Shown here piece after piece: positions 25,730 through 33,996 of a DNA stretch of 43,558 nucleotides; the stretch's first letter is position 1, and each line of letters starts with the position of its first letter. The position numbers and the translations under genes are program-made. A model generated the notes under the pieces. That model saw only the letters and a program-made list of their open reading frames with translations. It did not search any database and was not told the DNA's origin. Source of the stretch: Maribacter sp. (lineage in GTDB: Bacteria; Bacteroidota; Bacteroidia; Flavobacteriales; Flavobacteriaceae); NCBI GenBank assembly GCA_020629415.1, contig JAHDDL010000030.1, positions 1-43,558 of the forward strand. The letters run 5' to 3'.

Positions 25730-26647
25730 ATGAGAAAACAAATTCATTTTCTTATAGTTTTTATATTACTTTTTTTAGGTTGTAATGATGATTCCTCAAT
25801 TTTGGATATTAAACTATTTTCAGACAGGACTAATGATTTTACTCTCTGGCAACTGGATCAGTATAAAGATGTTTCTCAAATGGGGTATATTATTAAAACC
25901 GATGATGATAAGATTATTGTAATTGATGGTGGGGATAGTAACATCTCAGATTTATTATATAATTATATTTTACAACTTGGCGGTACTGTACATTATTGGG
26001 TAATTACTCACCCTCATAAAGACCATGCAGGAGCTTTAAATTCTATCCTATCTAAAAATAAAATAGATATAACCATTGAAAATTTTATTCATTCAAGATT
26101 AGATTTAGAATTGATCAGAGTTCATGAAAAACTTTCATATTCTTTCGCAAATGAACTCTATACACGTATTGATAAAACAGATATTCACCAGGAATTACCA
26201 TTGTTTGGCGATGTGTTAAGTTTAGGTAATGGGGTGAATTTAAATGTATTAGGGATTAAAAACCCAAAAATATTAATTAATCATGTTAACAATTCATCTT
26301 TGGTTTTTCAAGTTAAAAGTAAAACTAAAAGTGTTTTGTTTACCGGTGATCTTGGCGTTGAGGGAGGTGAAGTTGTTTTAAATAATAATGAATTTACATC
26401 TTTACAATCCACTTTTATACAAATGTCTCATCATGGACAGGATGGTGTATCGAAAGAATTTTATACTGCTGTTTCTGCAAATATTGCACTTTGGCCTACG
26501 CCTAAATGGTTGTGGGAAAATAATATAGATGCAAAAGGTTATGACAGTGGTCCATGGAAAACATTAATTGTGAAAAGATGGATGAATGAATTAGGCGTGA
26601 AACGTAATATAGTTGCAGGTTTAGAAGGAACTATACAAATAGATTAA
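25730..26647 (+). CDS. metallo-beta-lactamase-fold lipoprotein, candidate envelope phosphodiesterase
   Basis: A 305-residue lipoprotein: signal peptide with lipobox LFLGC (Cys18) followed by Asn-Asp-Asp. The mature part is an MBL-fold hydrolase: IIVIDGGDSNISDLLY, the metal motif HPHKDHAG (H94-x-H96-x-D98-H99), LFTGDLGVEGGE with the bridging Asp and MSHHGQDG with a further His ligand. It resembles the ComEC/MBL branch that includes exported phosphodiesterases such as pneumococcal Pce, which acts on teichoic acid phosphocholine. It sits 2 bp after the glycerophosphotransferase gene and 4 bp before the flippase gene. Action on a glycerol-phosphate or other phosphodiester in the surface polymer is an inference from context. 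Confidence 0.82.
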   Translation: MRKQIHFLIVFILLFLGCNDDSSILDIKLFSDRTNDFTLWQLDQYKDVSQMGYIIKTDDDKIIVIDGGDSNISDLLYNYILQLGGTVHYWVITHPHKDHAGALNSILSKNKIDITIENFIHSRLDLELIRVHEKLSYSFANELYTRIDKTDIHQELPLFGDVLSLGNGVNLNVLGIKNPKILINHVNNSSLVFQVKSKTKSVLFTGDLGVEGGEVVLNNNEFTSLQSTFIQMSHHGQDGVSKEFYTAVSANIALWPTPKWLWENNIDAKGYDSGPWKTLIVKRWMNELGVKRNIVAGLEGTIQID

Positions 26648-26651
26648 ATTA

Positions 26652-28064
26652 ATGGCAACTGTATCTAAGAATATTTTTTGGCAATCTATAGCTGCATTTC
26701 TACAAATATATACAGGGGGTATCATTTTTATTTTGCTTGCTAAAATAATGACCATTGAGGAGTTTGGGGTTTTAAGTTTTGGTTTCTCATTTTCAACATT
26801 ACTGACAACATGTTTAGATTTTGGTCAGTCTTTAATGATTATGAAAGATTATCCTCAAAAGCTATTTCCAAATAGCGAGTACATCTTAAACTCTCTTGGC
26901 CAAAAAATTGTACTTATTGTTTTTTTTTGTGGTCTATTTCTATTGTATTTATATGTGTTTTATACTGGTGAATGGAAAGTTATAGGTCAGTTGTTTGTCT
27001 TGTTCGCTGTTGTAAGTGCTTATGTACTTTATTTACAAGCAGTATTGAGAGTTAAGAATAAGTTTAAAGATGCATCATTTTCAATAATTGCCTATGCAAT
27101 TGTAATTTCATTACTAGTCTTTCTTGTTTATAAGGGTCAACTAACAACAGTTGAATTTATTAAATATATGATTGTTGCAAAGCTATTTCAATTAATAGTT
27201 ACTTTACTATACTGTAAAGACATTTTTATTAAAAATTGGTTTAATATAAGTATACAAAAACATTTAATAAAATACAGTTGGTCGTATGGTGCACATTTTA
27301 TTTTTGGCACATTTTATTTTACAGTCGACACTCAAATAATAGCATTATTGCTAAATGCAGAAGATGTTGCGTTGTACCAATCAATATTTAGAATAATATA
27401 TATATTCCTTATAGTCTCAGACGTGGCGTCTAACGTGCTTTTGCCGTACCTTTCATCTAAATATGCTAACGATCAATCTATTGATGAATTATCTGGTAAT
27501 ATACTTTACTTATTACTTGTATTAGGTAGTTCTCTGTTTTTGTTTTTTACATTTTTTTATAGGGAAATAATAAATATTTTATACACTGCTGAATATATAG
27601 AAGCTTATCCTTTAGTTTTACCTTTAAGCATAGTAATATTATTACGTACAAGTGCGTCTATATATGGAACGTTGCTTACAATATCAAATAATCAAGTAAA
27701 TAGGGTGAAAGTGGTTTTTTTAAGTATGGTGGCAAGTATTGCCTTTAATTTAATAATAATACCGTATTATGGAATTGTTGGGTCTGCTTGGACAAGTGTT
27801 ATCGTTCATTTATTATTATTTTTTGGCTATCAATGGTATTCTAAAATAGAATTTTCAAAAATCAATATTATTACGGTTTCAAATGTAACTGTACTCTTTA
27901 TAGCATTTGTGTTTGCAGTATTAGACAAACTGATAAATTTTCACAATTTTTATTTGAGTATTTTTATGTTTATTCTTTGGGGAATTTTAATTGCCTTTTT
28001 AATGAAACATCATCAAAAACTCACTATTCTAAACAAAATACTCAAAGATAAGGGTATTGTATAA
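26652..28064 (+). CDS. wzx: Wzx-type oligosaccharide flippase
   Basis: A 470-residue integral membrane protein with about 12 hydrophobic helices in the polysaccharide-transport branch of the MOP exporter superfamily. It begins ATVSKNIFWQSIAAFLQIYT and shows IMTIEEFGVLSFGFSFS, FGQSLMIMKDYPQ and, in the middle, WSYGAHFIFGTFYFTVDTQI (helix 7 region with the charged residue typical of Wzx). It would flip the undecaprenyl-diphosphate-linked repeat unit to the periplasm. The pairing with a Wzy-like and a Wzz-like gene supports a Wzx/Wzy-dependent pathway. The DNA here is strikingly AT-rich compared with the housekeeping flanks. Confidence 0.9.
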   Translation: MATVSKNIFWQSIAAFLQIYTGGIIFILLAKIMTIEEFGVLSFGFSFSTLLTTCLDFGQSLMIMKDYPQKLFPNSEYILNSLGQKIVLIVFFCGLFLLYLYVFYTGEWKVIGQLFVLFAVVSAYVLYLQAVLRVKNKFKDASFSIIAYAIVISLLVFLVYKGQLTTVEFIKYMIVAKLFQLIVTLLYCKDIFIKNWFNISIQKHLIKYSWSYGAHFIFGTFYFTVDTQIIALLLNAEDVALYQSIFRIIYIFLIVSDVASNVLLPYLSSKYANDQSIDELSGNILYLLLVLGSSLFLFFTFFYREIINILYTAEYIEAYPLVLPLSIVILLRTSASIYGTLLTISNNQVNRVKVVFLSMVASIAFNLIIIPYYGIVGSAWTSVIVHLLLFFGYQWYSKIEFSKINIITVSNVTVLFIAFVFAVLDKLINFHNFYLSIFMFILWGILIAFLMKHHQKLTILNKILKDKGIV

Positions 28065-28075
28065 TTAAATTTTAG

Positions 28076-29239
28076 ATGTATAGATTATTACGTAATCCAT
28101 TATATATTTATTTGATAGGATTTGCATTTTCATTTCTAGTTTACATGCTAGATTGGAGTGCGTTGTACCCGAAGATTTCTATAATGATGGTAGTTTTCTT
28201 TTCTATTACGTTTATTTTTTTTGGTTTTTTTGGTTTCATGGTAGACTATCTAAAATTGGTTCGCAAAACATTCTCAAAAACCAAAACGGAGCTTATTAAT
28301 CGGTGTGCTTTTATTCTGCTGTTTTTTTATTTAATAGAATTTGTTGTTGAAGGTGGTATTCCTTTGCTATCTAAATTATTAAACCAAACAGGCGTTCATT
28401 ATTTAGAATTTGGTATACCAATATTACACGGTATTTTAATTTCTTTTAATTCTTTTCTTATAGTACACACTTTCTCGACTTATTTATCAACTAAAGATAA
28501 AAAGCTTTTAAAATTATATTTTCTATTATACATACCTGCGTTGTTATTTTTAAGTAGAAGTATATTAATGTTAGGTCTTCTGTCTTCTATTTTCATATAT
28601 ATACATTACTCAAATAATTTAAAGTTTAAAAATCAAATTAAACTGTTGTTTTTATGTACAGGAGCACTTTATTTGTTTGGGGTACTTGGTAACCTTAGAT
28701 CAGGAGGCGATTATATCTATGATCAAAGTATGGCTAATGAAGACTTCATGGAATCATCAATTCCTAAAGAATTTTATTGGACGTACTTGTATGTAGCATC
28801 GCCACTTGCAAATTTTCAAAATACTGTTGATAAGACAAGTGATGTGGATAAAGACTTTGTTGGATTTATTTTCTATGAAAATCTCCCACAAATAATATCT
28901 AAGAACTTGGGAGGACCTTTTAATATTGTTCAAAGAGATTTGAAAAGGCTTATACCTTGGTTAACCGTAGGTACAACCTATGCAAAATCTATTTCATATT
29001 TAGGTTGGCTTGGACCTTATTTACTCTTTATATTTAATCTGTCAATATATTTAGTGATACTATTGTTATTAGTACCTAAGAACAGTAGTTATCATATAAC
29101 AACCTTGTCGATACTTTCGGTTATAATATTGTTAAACATCTTTTCCAATATGTTAGTTGTCACAGGAATATCATTTCAACTTGCTTATTGCGTTATTTTC
29201 GCTTTTTTTGAGAACAAAAAAATTGTCATAAAATCATGA
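28076..29239 (+). CDS. wzy: Wzy-like oligosaccharide repeat unit polymerase
   Basis: A 387-residue integral membrane protein with ten or more hydrophobic helices. It lacks strong sequence motifs, as Wzy proteins do, but its length, topology and neighbours fit. A large hydrophilic loop around residues 215-300 (GNLRSGGDYIYDQSMANEDF, then EFYWTYLYVASPLANFQNTV) with LRSGGDY resembles the periplasmic loop of the O-antigen polymerase family that has an R-x-x-G motif. It would polymerise repeat units in the periplasm. The stop codon overlaps the start of the next glycosyltransferase gene by four bases. Confidence 0.78.
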   Translation: MYRLLRNPLYIYLIGFAFSFLVYMLDWSALYPKISIMMVVFFSITFIFFGFFGFMVDYLKLVRKTFSKTKTELINRCAFILLFFYLIEFVVEGGIPLLSKLLNQTGVHYLEFGIPILHGILISFNSFLIVHTFSTYLSTKDKKLLKLYFLLYIPALLFLSRSILMLGLLSSIFIYIHYSNNLKFKNQIKLLFLCTGALYLFGVLGNLRSGGDYIYDQSMANEDFMESSIPKEFYWTYLYVASPLANFQNTVDKTSDVDKDFVGFIFYENLPQIISKNLGGPFNIVQRDLKRLIPWLTVGTTYAKSISYLGWLGPYLLFIFNLSIYLVILLLLVPKNSSYHITTLSILSVIILLNIFSNMLVVTGISFQLAYCVIFAFFENKKIVIKS

Positions 29240-29931
29240 TGATATCTGTATGTATGGCTGTTTTTAACGGCGAAGATTTTATAAGAAAACAATTAGATTC
29301 CATAGTTTCTCAACTTAAAGAGAATGATGAATTGATTATTTCTGATGATGGGTCAACGGATAAAACTTTGGACATAATCAAAAGTTTTAATGATAATAGA
29401 ATTAAGCTATTTTATTCAGGAAAGAGAAGCATTATAATGAATTTTGAGAATGCTTTGTGCAAAGCTAAAGGTGATGTTATCTTTCTTGCCGATCAAGATG
29501 ATATCTGGTACCCTAACAAAATTACTGAAACCTTATTATACCTTGAAAAATATGATTTGGTTTTTTCAAATGCTTCTGTTTTTAAAGAAGATATATTAGA
29601 AACCACACTGCTTTACAGTGGGAATAAGAATAGGACAGGGTTAATTCGTAATCTTATTAAGAATAATTACATAGGGGCCACAATGGCCTTTAAAAGTGCA
29701 ATATTAGAGAAGGCACTTCCTTTTCCATCTCAAATTTATATGCATGATGCTTGGATTTCGTCGATAGCAGAAATTACGGGAAAAACTTTTTTCATTAATA
29801 AGCCACTTATTTATTATCGAAGACATGGCAATAATGCATCTGAAACTGGATCTAAAAGCACTAATTCATTATTTAGGAAATTAAAAATTCGGTATAACTT
29901 GGCAAAAAGTTTATTGCAAAGACTTTTATGA
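29236..29931 (+). CDS. GT2 family glycosyltransferase (rhamnosyltransferase-like)
   Basis: A 231-residue GT-A enzyme. It starts MMISVCMAVFNGEDFIRKQL, has the nucleotide-binding DELIISDDGSTDKTLDII, and the metal motif in VIFLADQDDIWYPNKI. YMHDAWISSIAEITG supplies the acceptor-side region and YYRRHGNNASET the C-terminal motif. This pattern is usual in GT2 rhamnosyltransferases of O-antigen loci, and dTDP-rhamnose is made by this operon, but the donor cannot be proven from sequence. It is shorter than many members (about 300 residues) yet contains all core motifs. It overlaps its neighbours by four bases at both ends. Confidence 0.88.
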   Translation: MMISVCMAVFNGEDFIRKQLDSIVSQLKENDELIISDDGSTDKTLDIIKSFNDNRIKLFYSGKRSIIMNFENALCKAKGDVIFLADQDDIWYPNKITETLLYLEKYDLVFSNASVFKEDILETTLLYSGNKNRTGLIRNLIKNNYIGATMAFKSAILEKALPFPSQIYMHDAWISSIAEITGKTFFINKPLIYYRRHGNNASETGSKSTNSLFRKLKIRYNLAKSLLQRLL

Positions 29932-31676
29932 TTTTAAAACGAAATAATATAACTTTTATAATTTTACTAATAACCACAATTATAACAGGTGTACTGCTAC
30001 AGTTATTATTAGTTTTAGATATTAAGAATGCGATAAAGTCTAACATAGTAGAGGTTGAATTTTATTTCTCTCGCAACGTAGAATTCCAGTCTGCTTTGTA
30101 CTATTCATTTACAGATAAATTTAATAAAGAAAATAAAGTTGAAGTTGATAGAAGCGTAGGTGGTATTGTAATATTCAAGATTCCCCAATCCAATAAATTA
30201 CTAACTAATTTTAGGCTAGATTTTGGAAACAAACCAGAAACTCCTTTATTGGAAATAGATAGTATGCAAATAAAGTACGGGAATTCTTTTTTAAAGCTAA
30301 AACAAAAGCAATTATTTGAACATATTTTTACCAATAGTGCTTCTGTAAGATTAAATAAAGGGGAGAATAGCATAACTATGATGGCTAATATAGAACCGTA
30401 TGACCCGTATATAGTCTTTGATCCATTCGTTAAAGTAATATTGGATAACCACCCTTTAAGGCTTCCAGCGTTGTTATTACCATTCTTAGTATTTATCGGC
30501 TTACAAATAAAGAGTTGGTATATTAAGTTTAAGCCAAGTCCGTTAGATATATTGTTGCTGTTATTTATAATTTGCATTCCTTTGAAAATTGCATGGACAA
30601 CCTTTTTGTCTATATTAATTTGTGCTTATGCAATCTTTTTAAGCACACGCGACAGAAAATTCAAAATGAAAAATCTTGAAGGTTTACTTTTAATAACACT
30701 ATTTCTTCTTACCCTTATAATGGGAAGACCAACCGAGTTAAAGGTAATTGACAATCAATTAGCTTTATTGTTATTTGCAACTGTAACTTGTAGTGATATT
30801 GTCAATGGACGAAAATTATCTAGTATTTATGTCTATTTTTTTCTGATTTTAAATGCTTTATTTGTTACAGCAGGCTTGTCGTTTTTACTCAATTTTAGTT
30901 CTGTTTTTGGGTTAAGTATTGGTGAGTATTTTAATGAGATAAAGATTTACAGTGGTAATATTCGAAATTGGATTTATTATGATCATGCCGTCTTCTTAAC
31001 TTTCTTTGGTATTGTAGGATTACTGCCACTAAAATATGGGGGAGTTGTTAAAAATCAAAAAACAGGTATCGTCATTGCTTATCATTTATTGCTACTGGGT
31101 ACCATCATTCTTTTTGGTGCTAGAATATCGTTATTGGTTTATCTTATTTTTTTAATAAATATTCTTATAATAGTAAGTTTAAAGTGGCGAATTGTTTTTA
31201 ATGTTTCTGCTTTTATAATTACTGCAATATTATTGTTTTCCTTTATTGATTGTTTTGATAGCAGTAGATTTAATTTGTGGGTCGTAAGTTGGGAAGCAAT
31301 TAAAGACAAACCTCTATTTGGCTATGGCCTCGGTAGTTCTGATAATATTCTCCATACTCCGAAATTTCTGCAGGAAGGAAGGGCAGTAATACCTAAACCT
31401 TTAAATCATGCTCATAATCAGTTTGTTACTTTTTTGACTGAAATTGGTTTTATAGGTTTTATGTTATTAATTATAACTATTGGTATTTATTTGAGACGTA
31501 TGGCTCAAAATAGAATGATGACGATGGTTTTATTTATATTTGGTCTTTGTTATGTATTTTTAACTGAGTCCATATTACAAACTTCAAAACCATTGTTTGT
31601 GTTATGTTTTTTATTTATACTCTTGACTAACATGCAAGCAAATGAGATTACTAATGAATTTGACAAAAACCCATGA
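29928..31676 (+). CDS. O-antigen ligase (WaaL/Wzy_C) family membrane protein
   Basis: A 582-residue protein. An N-terminal membrane helix (about 9-30) is followed by an extracytoplasmic domain of about 150 residues with beta-rich sequence, then about 10 further helices. The segment GYGLGSSDNILHTPKFLQEG, followed by KPLNHAHNQFVTFLTEIGFI, carries the conserved H-x-x-H-N-x-[FY] of the O-antigen ligase/Wzy_C family. It may ligate the finished polymer to an acceptor such as lipid A-core, or act as a second polymerase. The extra N-terminal periplasmic domain makes it longer than typical WaaL (about 400 residues). It lies in a string of four-base overlaps, so it is firmly part of the operon. Confidence 0.85.
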   Translation: MILKRNNITFIILLITTIITGVLLQLLLVLDIKNAIKSNIVEVEFYFSRNVEFQSALYYSFTDKFNKENKVEVDRSVGGIVIFKIPQSNKLLTNFRLDFGNKPETPLLEIDSMQIKYGNSFLKLKQKQLFEHIFTNSASVRLNKGENSITMMANIEPYDPYIVFDPFVKVILDNHPLRLPALLLPFLVFIGLQIKSWYIKFKPSPLDILLLLFIICIPLKIAWTTFLSILICAYAIFLSTRDRKFKMKNLEGLLLITLFLLTLIMGRPTELKVIDNQLALLLFATVTCSDIVNGRKLSSIYVYFFLILNALFVTAGLSFLLNFSSVFGLSIGEYFNEIKIYSGNIRNWIYYDHAVFLTFFGIVGLLPLKYGGVVKNQKTGIVIAYHLLLLGTIILFGARISLLVYLIFLINILIIVSLKWRIVFNVSAFIITAILLFSFIDCFDSSRFNLWVVSWEAIKDKPLFGYGLGSSDNILHTPKFLQEGRAVIPKPLNHAHNQFVTFLTEIGFIGFMLLIITIGIYLRRMAQNRMMTMVLFIFGLCYVFLTESILQTSKPLFVLCFLFILLTNMQANEITNEFDKNP

Positions 31677-32494
31677 CCTATAATTTAACGGTATCTGTTG
31701 TATTATTTAATACAGATGAAGAGGAAATTTTAAATATTTCTGAGACCATACTGAGGTCAAATCTTAAAACTAAATTATTTTTTATTGATAATTCACCAAC
31801 CAATAAACTAAAGTTGGTAATTAAAAAAGACGATCAAATAGAATATATACATTCGGGTAAAAATGTAGGATTTGGATCAGGTCATAATATGGCAATTAAA
31901 TGTGCCAAAGATATAGCAGAATTTCATTTAGTTTTAAATGCCGATGTAAATTTTGATGTCAATATTCTTAATACTATGTATGATTTTATGGTTAAAAATC
32001 AAAATGTAGGACTTTTGGCACCAAAGATTCTTAACCCTGATGGTTCTATTCAGTATTCGGCTAAATTACTACCCTCTCCCGCAAATCTTATTGTTCGTAG
32101 GTTTATACCATCAAAATCTTTAAAAGAAAAAATGGATTATAATTATGAATTGCATTTTTCTAATTTTGATCGTATCATAGAAGTTCCCTACGTTATGGGT
32201 TGCTTTATGTTCATAAACACCAAAGTTTTTAAAGAAGTAAATGGTTTTGATGAACGTTTTTTCATGTATCCTGAAGATATTGATTTAACCAGAAGAATTC
32301 ATAAGTATTTTAAGACATTATATTATCCAGAGGTTACTATAGTACATCAGCACGGCAGGGGTTCTTATAAAAGTAATAAACTTCTATATTATCATATTAC
32401 TTCAATGATTAAGTATTTTAATAAATGGGGTTGGTTTTTTGATAAGGACAGAAAAGAAATTAATAAGAAGGTATTAAAGCAATTTAGAAACTAG
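31673..32494 (+). CDS. GT2 family glycosyltransferase (WbbL-like)
   Basis: A 273-residue GT-A fold enzyme of the WbbL/rhamnosyltransferase type. It shows LTVSVVLFNTDEEEIL, SGKNVGFGSGHNMAIK (typical N-x-G-[FY]-[GA]-x-[GA]-x-N motif), the metal-binding LVLNADVNF, LLAPKILNPDGSIQYSAKLL, the MGCFMFINTKVFKEVNGFDE block and RFFMYPEDIDLTRRIH (ED catalytic base region). It may use dTDP-rhamnose; the donor is inferred. It overlaps the ligase-like gene by four bases and is the last gene before a 142-bp gap, after which the initiating transferase is read from its own leader. Confidence 0.9.
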   Translation: MTYNLTVSVVLFNTDEEEILNISETILRSNLKTKLFFIDNSPTNKLKLVIKKDDQIEYIHSGKNVGFGSGHNMAIKCAKDIAEFHLVLNADVNFDVNILNTMYDFMVKNQNVGLLAPKILNPDGSIQYSAKLLPSPANLIVRRFIPSKSLKEKMDYNYELHFSNFDRIIEVPYVMGCFMFINTKVFKEVNGFDERFFMYPEDIDLTRRIHKYFKTLYYPEVTIVHQHGRGSYKSNKLLYYHITSMIKYFNKWGWFFDKDRKEINKKVLKQFRN

Positions 32495-32636
32495 TTTTAT
32501 AAGATTTCAATAATTCTGTAATGTCAAAAAGAGTTTAAGTAAGGTTTTAAGACTAGAATAATCTAATTTGCACAGCTAGAAATAATTAAATGTAACTTGA
32601 CCTGTTTTAAGGTCATTTAATGCTAAATCTACAGAT
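32495..32636 (+). promoter_or_regulatory. leader region of the initiating glycosylphosphotransferase gene, with hairpin
   Basis: 142 bp between two operon genes, longer than any other gap inside the locus. It holds a near-consensus -7 element (CTAATTTG, one base short of TAnnTTTG) and an inverted repeat TGACCT-GTTTTA-AGGTCA (32598-32615) that ends 21 bp before the TTG start. It could be an internal promoter plus a translational control hairpin or an operator. Confidence 0.35.
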
Positions 32637-33989
32637 TTGAAGTATAAAAAAGGAAGATGGTCTAAATTTATTAAACCTTTAATGTCTCTGGTTGATTTGG
32701 CTATACTTATTTATGGAGTATCGCTTTTTGAGATTTACTTAGTTAATCAATATTTGTTTATTGGATACGTTACACTTTCGTGGATAATTATAGCCGTCAA
32801 GAATGGGTTTTATGAAGTTGAACGTCAAACTCGTTTAATACAACTTTTTTCACTGTTATTTAAGCAGGTCTTAATGTTTATTGTTGTCTTGTATGCATTT
32901 ATAGGATTTTTTAAGCAACCGCATGTTGGTAGAATAGCTTTAGCATCTTATGTTGTTTATGTAACTGTAGTGGTTTTCTTTTTTAAATATTTAAGCTTTT
33001 TCCTTTTAAAAAAGTTCAGGGTTTTATTAAAGGGTAACGGAAGAAGTGTTATTGTAATTGGGGACAACGCAAAAACAAGACAGCTCATAAAGATTTTTCA
33101 AACAAAGTTGGACTATGGTTTAAATTTTAAAGAAAAATTCTCTGTCAGAGATAAGAATTTTTCTCTGATGAAATGTTTAGAGTATGTAGTTGAAAATAAT
33201 ATTGATGAAATTTATTTCTCTGTTGCCGAATTATCCAATGATCAAATAACACATCTTGTTAATTTCGCAGAGAATAACCTACGAACACTTAAATTTATTC
33301 CTGACAACAAGGATATTTTTGCTAGAAACCTGAAATACGAATACTACGACTATATTCCAATTCTTTCGTTGAGAAAGATTGCCTTACATGATTCAATAAA
33401 TGCATTCATAAAAAGGACTTTCGATATTATTTTTTCTTCAATTGTTATTTTATTGGTTTTATCCTGGCTTACACCTTTAATGGCTATATTGATTAAATTA
33501 GAGTCTAAAGGACCTACGTTGTTTCTGCAAAAAAGACATGGTCTTGATAATCGTGAGTTTTATTGTTTTAAATATCGGTCGATGGCAGTTAATCGTGGTA
33601 ATGATGCTCTGCATGTTACAAAAAATGATATGCGAGTTACCAGGATAGGTAGGTTCATTAGGAAAACAAGCTTAGATGAAATGCCACAGTTTTATAATGT
33701 TTTCTTTGGCCAAATGTCTGTTGTGGGTCCAAGACCGCATATGGTTTCGTTATCTGAGGTATACATGAAAAAAGCAAATAGATATATGTTAAGACATAGT
33801 GTAAAGCCCGGAATTACCGGTTTAGCCCAGGTAAGTGGTTTTAGAGGGGAGATAGAAGCAGATACGGATATAATCAATAGAGTAAAATATGATATTTTTT
33901 ACTTAGAAAATTGGTCTTTATTGTTGGATTTGGGTATTATTATCCAAACGGTTACCAACTTATTTAAAGGAGAAGAAAAAGCGTACTAG
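32637..33989 (+). CDS. polyprenyl glycosylphosphotransferase (initiating sugar-phosphate transferase, WcaJ-like)
   Basis: A 450-residue protein that moves a sugar phosphate from a UDP-sugar to undecaprenyl phosphate, starting the repeat unit. The N-terminal half has four membrane helices and a CoA-binding-like Rossmann domain ([20 protein letters not shown]). The C-terminal half is a bacterial sugar transferase domain: [70 protein letters not shown] and [12 protein letters not shown], then [16 protein letters not shown]. The start is TTG at 32637: there is an in-frame stop at 32598, no ATG lies between, and the next ATG (32682) would cut the conserved WSKFIKPL segment before helix 1. The usual sugar is glucose or galactose. 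Confidence 0.92.
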   Translation: MKYKKGRWSKFIKPLMSLVDLAILIYGVSLFEIYLVNQYLFIGYVTLSWIIIAVKNGFYEVERQTRLIQLFSLLFKQVLMFIVVLYAFIGFFKQPHVGRIALASYVVYVTVVVFFFKYLSFFLLKKFRVLLKGNGRSVIVIGDNAKTRQLIKIFQTKLDYGLNFKEKFSVRDKNFSLMKCLEYVVENNIDEIYFSVAELSNDQITHLVNFAENNLRTLKFIPDNKDIFARNLKYEYYDYIPILSLRKIALHDSINAFIKRTFDIIFSSIVILLVLSWLTPLMAILIKLESKGPTLFLQKRHGLDNREFYCFKYRSMAVNRGNDALHVTKNDMRVTRIGRFIRKTSLDEMPQFYNVFFGQMSVVGPRPHMVSLSEVYMKKANRYMLRHSVKPGITGLAQVSGFRGEIEADTDIINRVKYDIFYLENWSLLLDLGIIIQTVTNLFKGEEKAY

Positions 33990-33996
33990 AATTATT

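Noticed and set aside
30101-30577. 158-codon open frame on the minus strand opposite the O-antigen-ligase-like gene
   Set aside because: It lies wholly within a convincing membrane protein gene in a tight operon; the Asn/Ser-rich translation is typical of antisense to hydrophobic AT-rich coding DNA.
18778-33989. Mobile element carrying the polysaccharide locus
   Set aside because: Low GC suggests past exchange, but I see no transposase, integrase, flanking direct repeats or tRNA attachment site at either end; the tRNA-Cys gene is 13 kb away.
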